DNA of 42,140 nt. Origin: Candidatus Corynebacterium gallistercoris (lineage in GTDB: Bacteria; Actinomycetota; Actinomycetes; Mycobacteriales; Mycobacteriaceae). The notes below the pieces were generated by a model. The model searched no databases. It saw only the letters and a list, made by a program, of their open reading frames with translations, and had not been told where the DNA came from. A program made the translations under genes and the position numbers. The stretch is from assembly GCA_019114175.1 (NCBI GenBank), contig DXFZ01000059.1, positions 1-42,140 on the forward strand. Direction: 5' to 3'. Positions 34,928 to 42,140 of the stretch are shown in pieces; the stretch's first letter is position 1, and each line of letters begins with the position of its first letter.

Positions 34928-37038
34928 TACTGGGAGTCACCTGCCGCTTCGGGCTCGAAAATCCGGGCCCAGGCCTCCACGCTTGTGAGCTCTGGGTGGG
35001 CTGCCCGGTAGCGGCGTCGCATCTCATCAAAACGATCCGCGACCTGCTTCTGCAACCTGGCCGATTCCTTCGCGAGCGCGACCATCTGGCCGCGGTCCCG
35101 CTTGCGGAAGACCACGCCGCGCCCGTCCGCGGTGGTGACGGTGGCACCATCGACGCGGGAGAGGGCGAACCAGCGCGCCTCGATCGGCGGCAAGTTGACC
35201 TGCGGGGCGTGGTGGTGGCGCGCGTCCGCGGGCTTGATGTTATTGACCAGGCCCTGCACCAGGGACTTCACCTTGGTGACCGGGTTGATGGGGATGTTCG
35301 TCAGGCCGGCAGGTCCGCCCGTGGGGGCGGGCAGGTGCGCTGCGGAAGGGACCACCACGGCATCGCTGTAGTTCTTCCGCATCTTGTTGATCCGCGGCAG
35401 GGCGGTCTCCAGGATGTCGAAGAGGTGTTCCGGGCCGGCGAGGAAGTCCTTCATGGCCTCGTTCTGCACGGCCACGGTGGAGTACTCGAGGCATAGCAGG
35501 TGCTTCGCGGTGGCCTTGGCCATGGAGGTGATAAGGCCGCGAGTGCTGCCCTCATGCTGGATCGCGGCCACGATGAGCCGGTTGCGCAGGTGGAAGTACG
35601 CCTGCCAGTCGATGGCATCATCCTTATCGGACCAGGCCATGTGCCAGATGGCGATGCCGGGCCAGGACGCAGTGGGGAAGCCCGCATCCTTGGCGCGGAG
35701 GCCGTACTCGCCATCGTCCCACTTGATGAACAGCGGCAGGGGCTGGCCGATCTTGTCCGCCACGAAGCGGGGGATCATGCACATCCACCAGCCGTTATAG
35801 TCCACGTCAATGCGGCGGTGCAGGTCCTTGGAGTCAATCACTTCGCCGGAGGCGTTTTTACCGTACTCGCCGCGGTCGCGCAGCGGGTGGCGGGAGAAGT
35901 CATGGTCGTAGTGCGTGTGCGGCGCGGCGGTCCACATGAAGGGGCCGCGGTCAATGACCTCGCCCATGGAGTGCAGGTGGCTGCGCTCCTGCAGGTTGAG
36001 CATCTGGCCGCCGATGAGCATGGGGGACTTCGCGTAGCGCGCGGCTGCGAGGGCGCGGAGCACGGAGTCCGGCTCAATCGCGATGTCATCATCCATGTAC
36101 AGGATGTAGGGGCTGGTGGTGCCGCGCTCCGGGTGGCGGGCCTCGTACATGATGCGGGAGTAGCCACCGGAGCCGCCGAGGTTGCCCTGGCGCACCAGGC
36201 GCAGCCGGTCGCCGAAGTGGCTTTCTACCGCTGGGAAGCCGGGCTCATCGTTGGGGTGCTTGTCGCCCTGGTCCGGCATGATCACGGCCTCGATCACTGC
36301 GTCTACTTGCGGGTCGCTGGCAAGGGCCTCTAATGCAGCGACGGCATCCGCAGGCCTATTAAACGTTGGAATACCGACCGTGACGGTAGGTGCGTTGGCG
36401 GGCAGCTTCTGGCCTTCGAACTCCTGCTCGCCGGCCTCCTTGGTGGCGTACCAGCCGGCGGAGTGGATGGTGGTTTCAGATTCGCAGGTGATGTCGAACC
36501 AAATCCAGCCGCCATCTTCGAATGGCGCCAGTGAGATGGTGAATTCTGCGGTGCCGCGGGTGTCTGCGGTGGCATCCACCTGCCCGCCCGTGACGGCAAT
36601 CCTGGACCCATCAATCTTGGACCGGTAGATGTCAATGCGTGCGTCACCGGTGAGGTCCACGCGTAGCTGCACTTCGTCCAGCTGGGACCAGCGGCGCCAG
36701 TAGCTGGCGGGGAATGCGTTGAAGTAGGTCTCGAAGGAGACTTCGGTGCCGCCGGGGATGACGGCCTCCGTGCGGGAGAGCGCCGTGACGCGCCCCGGGG
36801 TCGCGGACTCGTTTTCCACGATGTAGAGGGAGCGCACGTCCCGTGGCTCGCCGCGCTTGGGCAGGATGATGCGGGCCAGGCGGGTGGGGTCCACCTGCGC
36901 GCTGGCCGCGCCGGAGCTTGCGCCGGCGCCTGCTGCGGCCGCCGCGCTGGAGCTTGCCTTTTCTTGGCGCGCCACATCAGCGCTGGAGCTTGCTGCGCTG
37001 GCGTCTTCAGACTGAGCGTTCGATGGCTGTGCAGTCAT
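34927..37038 (-). CDS. glfT2: galactofuranosyltransferase GlfT2
   Basis: About 703 aa. N-terminal beta-sandwich, then a GT-A glycosyltransferase domain (VTVGIPTFNRP) with metal-binding DDD (residues 316-318 in YILYMDDDIAIEPDS), and the catalytic-region stretch around IKWDDGEYGLRAKDAG, then the helical C-terminal domain. It polymerises the arabinogalactan galactan from UDP-galactofuranose on the inner leaflet. ATG at 37038 is preferred although GGAGG lies 15 nt upstream; an in-frame TTG at 37053 is too close to it. The first 45 residues are an Ala/Ser-rich low-complexity extension. Confidence 0.95.
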   Translation of the reverse strand: MTAQPSNAQSEDASAASSSADVARQEKASSSAAAAAGAGASSGAASAQVDPTRLARIILPKRGEPRDVRSLYIVENESATPGRVTALSRTEAVIPGGTEVSFETYFNAFPASYWRRWSQLDEVQLRVDLTGDARIDIYRSKIDGSRIAVTGGQVDATADTRGTAEFTISLAPFEDGGWIWFDITCESETTIHSAGWYATKEAGEQEFEGQKLPANAPTVTVGIPTFNRPADAVAALEALASDPQVDAVIEAVIMPDQGDKHPNDEPGFPAVESHFGDRLRLVRQGNLGGSGGYSRIMYEARHPERGTTSPYILYMDDDIAIEPDSVLRALAAARYAKSPMLIGGQMLNLQERSHLHSMGEVIDRGPFMWTAAPHTHYDHDFSRHPLRDRGEYGKNASGEVIDSKDLHRRIDVDYNGWWMCMIPRFVADKIGQPLPLFIKWDDGEYGLRAKDAGFPTASWPGIAIWHMAWSDKDDAIDWQAYFHLRNRLIVAAIQHEGSTRGLITSMAKATAKHLLCLEYSTVAVQNEAMKDFLAGPEHLFDILETALPRINKMRKNYSDAVVVPSAAHLPAPTGGPAGLTNIPINPVTKVKSLVQGLVNNIKPADARHHHAPQVNLPPIEARWFALSRVDGATVTTADGRGVVFRKRDRGQMVALAKESARLQKQVADRFDEMRRRYRAAHPELTSVEAWARIFEPEAAGDSQ

Positions 37039-37463
37039 TGATTGAGGGACCAACCTCCGTATAGACAGTATTTCTTCATATGATTATCCACGATTCCCGC
37101 GCGCCTGTCCCATTGCGCCACACCTTCTCACTCCTTCACACTCCCTCACACACCTTCACACTCCTTCCAGGGCTTCCCGCTCTCCCGCCTCTCGTTGCGG
37201 GCCGCCCACCCCAGCGACGAAGGGCAAACCGGTCGCTTTGAGCGACCTGAACGCTGAAGTCGGTGAACTAGTCCAAATCTGGGCAAAATTCGGTCAAGTT
37301 GAACGACCCAAATGCTGAAGTCGGTGAACTTGCACGAATCACCTTGCAGGACACACCCGCCAGCCCCGCCACCACTCCCCATCCCGCTTGCCTGGCCACT
37401 GGCCGCCAACTTCCGAACCACCCCTCACCCCAGAATCCACCGGAATGTTACGGCCACGAACCG

Positions 37464-37516
37464 AGTGAAGCAAAATGGCTGAAAATCTCCATCAGAGTCC
37501 ACCTTTTTGCTTCACT
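37464..37516. repeat. intergenic hairpin, repeat family B
   Basis: Perfect 12-bp arms AGTGAAGCAAAA (37464-37475) and complement (37505-37516). A further single arm, GCGAAGCAAAATGCTCGAT, follows at about 37526. The same arrangement (hairpin plus one loose arm) is seen at 98-180. Confidence 0.75.
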
Positions 37517-37573
37517 GGGCGATCAGCGAAGCAAAATGCTCGATAACCCTGGCCGGCAATAGCCCCTCCACCG

Positions 37574-37630
37574 TGAAGTCGGTGAACTAGGCCGAATGTG
37601 GGCAGAATTCGGACCAGTTCACCGACTTCA
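37574..37630. repeat. intergenic hairpin, repeat family A
   Basis: 24-bp arms (37574-37597 and 37607-37630) match at 22 of 24 positions, with a 9-nt loop. The left arm starts TGAAGTCGGTGAACTAGGCC. Single arms lie at 13-36 and 37254-37340. Confidence 0.8.
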
Positions 37631-37741
37631 GAATCAAGGCAACGCTTCAGCAGAGCACACCTTCCCAACCAATGACCTAGCCACCACAGACCACAGCTCG
37701 GGCGGTGACAATCACCACAACACGTCAGTAGCGTGGAAACC

Positions 37742-38359
37742 ATGTTCAGCTACAGCAATTCCACGGCAAAGAACACACCGGAACCTCAAGAAGCAGCTGC
37801 CCCTGGCGCCACGCCTAGCACCAAGCTTGGCACCAAGCGCGCCAGCATACCGCTGAAGAAGCCCGCGGCCCTGGCCGCGGCAGGGCTCCTCGCGCTGGGG
37901 CTCGCTGCCTGCTCAGAAGATTCCCAGCAAGAGGCCGCAGACAAGGCCGCGTCCGCCACAGACGCAGCCGCAGACGCTGCCGCCTCCGCCACAGACGCCG
38001 CAGGTGACAAGGCCGGCGAGCTCACCGGCGACGGTGCCTGCGAGTACGACGGGAAGCAGGTCCGCACCGTCGAAGGTAAGGTCGACTGCCAAGAAGCCAC
38101 CGCCACGCTGGACGACTACCTAGACCGCCGCGATGCAGAAGGCGGTGGCAACGCCAACGTCGTCAACCTCGGCGAATGGACCTGCAACACCCCCACCGCC
38201 GCAGTCGCAGGCGCGAACACCAGCTCCAACACAGAAGCAGAGCAAGAGCGCACCGAAGTAGAGTGCACGCGCGCGGCAGACATGGCCATGTTCCACCTCG
38301 TCGCCACAGAGACCAACGGCACCACGGAGCACACAGGCACCACAGGCACCACGAACTAA
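37742..38359 (+). CDS. secreted lipoprotein of unknown function
   Basis: About 205 aa. A long polar N-terminal region (about 40 residues) precedes the hydrophobic core AALAAAGLLALGLAAC with a lipobox cysteine near residue 57, so export as a lipoprotein is likely but the n-region is unusually long. An Ala/Asp-rich segment with repeated KAASATDAAADAA follows, then a small domain with paired cysteines (GACEYDG, VDCQEA, WTCNTP, VECTRA). The Thr/Gly tail EHTGTTGTTN is low complexity. ATG at 37742 is used; GTG at 37733 is also open. No family recognised. It converges on glf. Confidence 0.7.
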   Translation: MFSYSNSTAKNTPEPQEAAAPGATPSTKLGTKRASIPLKKPAALAAAGLLALGLAACSEDSQQEAADKAASATDAAADAAASATDAAGDKAGELTGDGACEYDGKQVRTVEGKVDCQEATATLDDYLDRRDAEGGGNANVVNLGEWTCNTPTAAVAGANTSSNTEAEQERTEVECTRAADMAMFHLVATETNGTTEHTGTTGTTN

Positions 38360-38388
38360 CCCCCAACCCCACACGCACAACTAGGGAA

Positions 38389-38416
38389 GGGGCGGCGGTG
38401 CCGTCGCCCCAAAAAA
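38389..38416 (+). repeat. hairpin form of the GC element between converging genes (copy 11)
   Basis: GGGGCGGCGGTGCCGTCGCC plus CC at 38389-38410 is an inverted pair with one mismatch per arm and an almost zero loop, followed by AAAAAA. The right arm GGTGCCGTCGCCCC differs from the element core by one base. It lies between the lipoprotein and glf stops and may terminate transcription, though there is no good T-run for either direction. Confidence 0.75.
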
Positions 38417-38431
38417 CCCAAAAACAGTAAC

Positions 38432-39610
<1,179 letters not shown>

Positions 39611-39640
39611 TTAGGTTACCTGGTGCGTGTGGGATTTTTT

Positions 39641-39655
39641 GGGGGCGACGCCACC
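39641..39655 (-). repeat. dispersed GC element, copy 12
   Basis: Minus strand reads GGTGGCGTCGCCCCC, then AAAAAATCCC. It lies 36 bp upstream of the glf start, a position like that of copies 8 and 13. Confidence 0.85.
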
Positions 39656-39713
39656 GCGGGGTCCGCGGGTTAGACGAGTCCGTGAGTTGGTGGAAATTTT
39701 TTTGTTTTGGGCC

Positions 39714-39742
39714 TTGACAGGGTATGTGAATGGGTGTACGAT
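39714..39742 (+). promoter_or_regulatory. promoter of the HNH endonuclease gene
   Basis: TTGACA (39714-39719) and TACGAT (39737-39742) are separated by 17 bp, close to the sigma-A consensus. The start codon is about 140 bp downstream, leaving a long AT-rich leader. Confidence 0.7.
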
Positions 39743-39885
39743 GAAGATTAGTTAGCGCATCAACCACACACCACATTGACGCAGCGCATAGCGTTGTTAT
39801 CAATCAGCACAGTACTTATTGGGGATTAGTATTAAAACTGGTCTTCGGGGAGTTCTGAATGTTGTTTGAAGGGAGGGTACAGCCA

Positions 39886-41583
39886 GTGTCAGAGTCCGTA
39901 TCGGCGCCACAGTCCGTAGCGAGTTTTGCCGATCAGATCTGCGCCGCCGTGGAGGGTCTGCAGGATCTGCTGGCCGAGCCTTCCGTGAAGTTCTTTGACG
40001 AGAACGAGGCGGAGCTGGTGCGGGCGCTGAACGCGCTGAACCGTACGGACGGGCTGTTCGGTAGTTTCGCACACGCTGCGGACATCGCCGGGGCCTCGCG
40101 GCGGGTGGGGTCCACGCGGACCTCGGATTACCTGCAGAAGCGGCTGGACACCACCTTCGTGCAGGCGATGCGCTGGTTGGATATCGGCAAGGCGATGCAC
40201 CAGCCGGAGCCGGTGGAGCCTGATGAGCCTGTGGAGCCGCAGAAGATGGAAGAACCTGCTGATCTCTTCGGGGAGCAGGCGGATGCGGAGGCGGATGCTG
40301 GGTCAGAAGCAGAGCCAAATGCTGAGCCGCCGCAGGAAGACACGAAAGCTGCCGGCGATGAGAGCAAGGACTCACGGGATGAGGAAAAGGAGCGGGAGAA
40401 GCGGCGGCGGCGTCGCGGAATAAGCAATGCGAAGCTCACGATCATCCGTGACGAGCTGCGGCATTTGGACGATGCCATTGTGGACGCGGTGCGACCCGGC
40501 CTGTTTGAGCGGGCGTGTGAGCAGGCGCCGGACCGCACGCCGGAGGACCTGCGCGTGTGGGTGCAGCGGGAGGTGCGGCGCGCGAATGCGGCAGTGAGTG
40601 ACCCGCTGCAGGATATCCGCAACCGCTCGATGAGCTGGTCAAAGCCGGACCACAACGGAAACACGACGGTGCGGATCGTGCTGCCGCGATTCGCCCACTC
40701 GCTGCTGGACACGCTCTTCGCGCCGCAGAACCTGGTGGCGATGGAAAAGCAGCGCGGGGACTACGTGGAGGGAGACAAGCGCAACCTGCAGCAGCGCAGG
40801 TGCGATGCGTTCATCTCCCTGCTGGAAGGCGTGGCCTCCGCTGGCGATGCCGCTCGTACCGGCCGGGAACGCGGGCTGGCCTCCCTGGTGGTGGCCGTGA
40901 GCGCCCGGGACCTGGAGCGGCTGGCGGAGAATGCGGCGCTGCCGGAGGGTGCTGCGGGGAAGATCGCGTCTGCGGGAACCTCCCAGCTCATGCCAACGAA
41001 CACGAACGCCGGGCTCTCCGCGCTGGACATCCTGCGCCTGGGCCTGGCTGCCTACGACTACGGCGTGGCGCTGGACCCCTTCAGCGGGCGGGCGAAGGCC
41101 GGGGGTCGCGTGCAGCGGCACGCCTCTGTGGAGCAGAAGCTGATGCTCATCGCCGAGCAGTTGGGGTGCAGCCACCCGGGGTGCACGGAACCGGCGTGCA
41201 ACTCGGACGTGCACCACATCGTGGCCTTTGCCCAAGGTGGGCGGACCGATATTGAAAACCTGACGCTGCTGTGCCGGCGCCACCACCGGCTCAACCGGGA
41301 TGCGCGCGATGGCCGCGCCGGCATGGGCAACGCGGCGGTGGATCCGGTCACGAAGCGGAAATGCTGGATGGACGGGTTGGACAAGGCGTTAGGCGAAGAG
41401 CTGGGCGGAGCATCGCAGAACGGGCCGCCGCGCCGAAGAATCCGCTTCAACCACTCCACCCGCGCACAAAACGCGCCCGGGTATCGAGTGGCCAAACAAC
41501 GATGGAGAAGCATGGACCTCTGCGCGCGGGCCGAATCGGGCGCGCTGGCGAAGCTGGGCCTGGAGTTCGACCTGCCCGGCTAA
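39886..41583 (+). CDS. DUF222/HNH endonuclease domain protein
   Basis: 565 aa. A helical DUF222 region with an Ala/Glu-rich, acidic insert (about residues 100-170, many EPDEP and EAD repeats) followed by a basic KRRRRRG stretch; then a C-terminal HNH nuclease domain CSHPGCTEPACNSDVHHIVAFAQGG... LCRRHHRLNR with the catalytic histidines and zinc cysteines. Such 13E12-like proteins are common and repeated in mycobacteria and corynebacteria; their role is unknown and may be mobile or DNA-processing. GTG at 39886 is chosen because GGGAGG lies 7 nt upstream; the frame is open to 39859. Confidence 0.85.
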   Translation: MSESVSAPQSVASFADQICAAVEGLQDLLAEPSVKFFDENEAELVRALNALNRTDGLFGSFAHAADIAGASRRVGSTRTSDYLQKRLDTTFVQAMRWLDIGKAMHQPEPVEPDEPVEPQKMEEPADLFGEQADAEADAGSEAEPNAEPPQEDTKAAGDESKDSRDEEKEREKRRRRRGISNAKLTIIRDELRHLDDAIVDAVRPGLFERACEQAPDRTPEDLRVWVQREVRRANAAVSDPLQDIRNRSMSWSKPDHNGNTTVRIVLPRFAHSLLDTLFAPQNLVAMEKQRGDYVEGDKRNLQQRRCDAFISLLEGVASAGDAARTGRERGLASLVVAVSARDLERLAENAALPEGAAGKIASAGTSQLMPTNTNAGLSALDILRLGLAAYDYGVALDPFSGRAKAGGRVQRHASVEQKLMLIAEQLGCSHPGCTEPACNSDVHHIVAFAQGGRTDIENLTLLCRRHHRLNRDARDGRAGMGNAAVDPVTKRKCWMDGLDKALGEELGGASQNGPPRRRIRFNHSTRAQNAPGYRVAKQRWRSMDLCARAESGALAKLGLEFDLPG

Positions 41584-41625
41584 GCCGCACGCCGCTTAAC
41601 TAGCGTGGCCAGTCAGCGCGCCCCA

Positions 41626-42075
41626 TCAGCTCAGCCCCACCCAGTCCGGCAGCTTATCCACCCACTCCTGCAGCCACGGCCGGGTGAAGTCCAGCATGCC
41701 CATGCGCCACCCCACCCAGAACAGAAGCGCGAACACCACCCAGATCAGCACGAGCAGCAGCCCCGTCAGTACCATCCGCATCGCGAAGCCCTGCCGCATC
41801 CACCAGGCATCGAATTTGTCGTACTGCCTGATCCCGAACCCCAGCAGCCGGTGCGGCCACTCCAGCTCCAGTGACAAAATCCCCACCCCAATGAACACGG
41901 TCAGCCATCCCGGGCCGGGGAAGGGAATCGTCACCAGCCCCACGAGTACCACCAGCCAGCCGCCGGTGAGCGTCAGGGGCCGCACCAGCCACCCGTGCTT
42001 CTTCTTTTTCAGCGAGGCATGATTCGCGCGGATCTTCTCCATCCGCTCCTGAACCGCCTGGCCCATCTTTGACAT
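41626..42075 (-). CDS. PGPGW-motif membrane protein (TIGR02611-like)
   Basis: 149 aa, about four hydrophobic segments. The motif IPFPGPGWLTVFIGVGILSLE, near residues 48-68, is the hallmark of the PGPGW (PF09656/TIGR02611) family; function unknown. A basic coiled N-terminus (LKKKKHGWLVRP) precedes TM1. ATG at 42075. It converges on the HNH gene with a 42-bp gap that holds no clear terminator. Confidence 0.85.
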   Translation of the reverse strand: MSKMGQAVQERMEKIRANHASLKKKKHGWLVRPLTLTGGWLVVLVGLVTIPFPGPGWLTVFIGVGILSLELEWPHRLLGFGIRQYDKFDAWWMRQGFAMRMVLTGLLLVLIWVVFALLFWVGWRMGMLDFTRPWLQEWVDKLPDWVGLS

Positions 42076-42110
42076 GCTCTACAACCTACTAAAGTCCCCC
42101 TCTTTTTGTT

Positions 42111-42126
42111 GGGCAGCAACGCCACC
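42111..42126 (-). repeat. dispersed GC element, variant copy 13
   Basis: Minus strand reads GGTGGCGTTGCTGCCC, then AACAAAAAGAGG, 36 bp upstream of the PGPGW gene start. The C-rich flank (CCCCCCCCCC at 42124 onwards) runs to the end of the window. It differs from the consensus by a few bases. Confidence 0.55.
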
Positions 42127-42140
42127 CCCCCCCCACCCCC

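Larger units (their letters stand above)
37039..37732. other. 694-bp intergenic region packed with repeats
   Basis: No gene supported. Contents: a CTTCACACTCC-like tandem tract (about 37120-37165); three arms of repeat family A (TGAAGTCGGTGAACT) at 37254-37340, where the first is followed by a degenerate partner; a family B hairpin and extra arm (37464-37545); and a family A hairpin (37574-37630). Confidence 0.75.

Noticed and set aside
37254..37630. CRISPR array from repeated TGAAGTCGGTGAACT arms
   Set aside because: Spacing is irregular and most copies are paired as inverted arms, not directly repeated with unique spacers of constant length.

Overview
The window looks like chromosomal DNA of a high-GC, mycolic-acid-making Corynebacterium. 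Pks13, FadD32 and AccD4 homologues, two mycolyltransferases, the galactan/arabinan precursor genes glf, glfT2 and ubiA with its phosphatase, and an MmpL3-type transporter beside trmB and pckG together make this the corynebacterial/mycobacterial cell-envelope locus. All assignments rest on reading the translated sequence and on known family motifs and gene order; no database search was run.

Layout. 1-299 holds palindromic intergenic repeats. 300-3.76 kb (minus strand) carries GTP-type PEP carboxykinase and two small conserved genes of unknown function. 3.78-8.53 kb (plus) is a tight operon trmB - NYN-domain gene - MmpL3-like transporter - LPG-synthase-like membrane protein. 8.89-13.84 kb carries a DUF3054 membrane protein, a PhoX-type Tat lipoprotein phosphatase, a LysR regulator and a divergent MFS exporter. 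13.86-15.58 kb (minus) is a FadD acyl-CoA synthetase. 15.6-18.3 kb is an accessory insertion: a decayed IS3-family remnant, then a small AT-rich operon made of a 58-codon peptide gene (a possible modified-peptide precursor), a frame-broken gene and an MFS transporter. 18.29-31.95 kb (minus) is the mycolate block: accD4, pks13, fadD32, a Culp6-like cutinase, a DUF732 lipoprotein, cop1 (mycolyltransferase with LGFP repeats) and a second mycolyltransferase. 32.15-33.03 kb (plus) is a secreted SGNH hydrolase. 33.3-37.04 kb (minus) is ubiA, PAP2 phosphatase and glfT2. 37.74-38.36 kb (plus) is a lipoprotein, 38.4-39.6 kb (minus) is glf, then a DUF222/HNH endonuclease (plus) and a PGPGW membrane protein (minus).

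How it works together: FadD32 activates the meromycolate chain and AccD4, within the long-chain acyl-CoA carboxylase, makes the 2-carboxyacyl-CoA partner. Pks13 condenses them, the MmpL3-like protein exports trehalose monomycolate, and Cop1/Cmt transfer mycolates to the arabinogalactan and trehalose. Glf, GlfT2, UbiA and the PAP2 phosphatase supply the arabinogalactan itself. The arabinosyltransferase gene aftB, expected between the mycolyltransferase gene and ubiA in C. glutamicum and M. tuberculosis, is not there.

Most unusual: (1) a dispersed GC-rich element, core GGTGGCGTCGCCCC followed by an A-rich tail, occurs about 13 times in both orientations, at gene ends, just upstream of genes and inside protein linkers, and appears as inverted hairpins beside ubiA and glf; (2) the AT-rich three-gene operon led by a short peptide gene; (3) several 49-58 bp intergenic hairpins with long arms, two of them belonging to repeat families present at both ends of the window.
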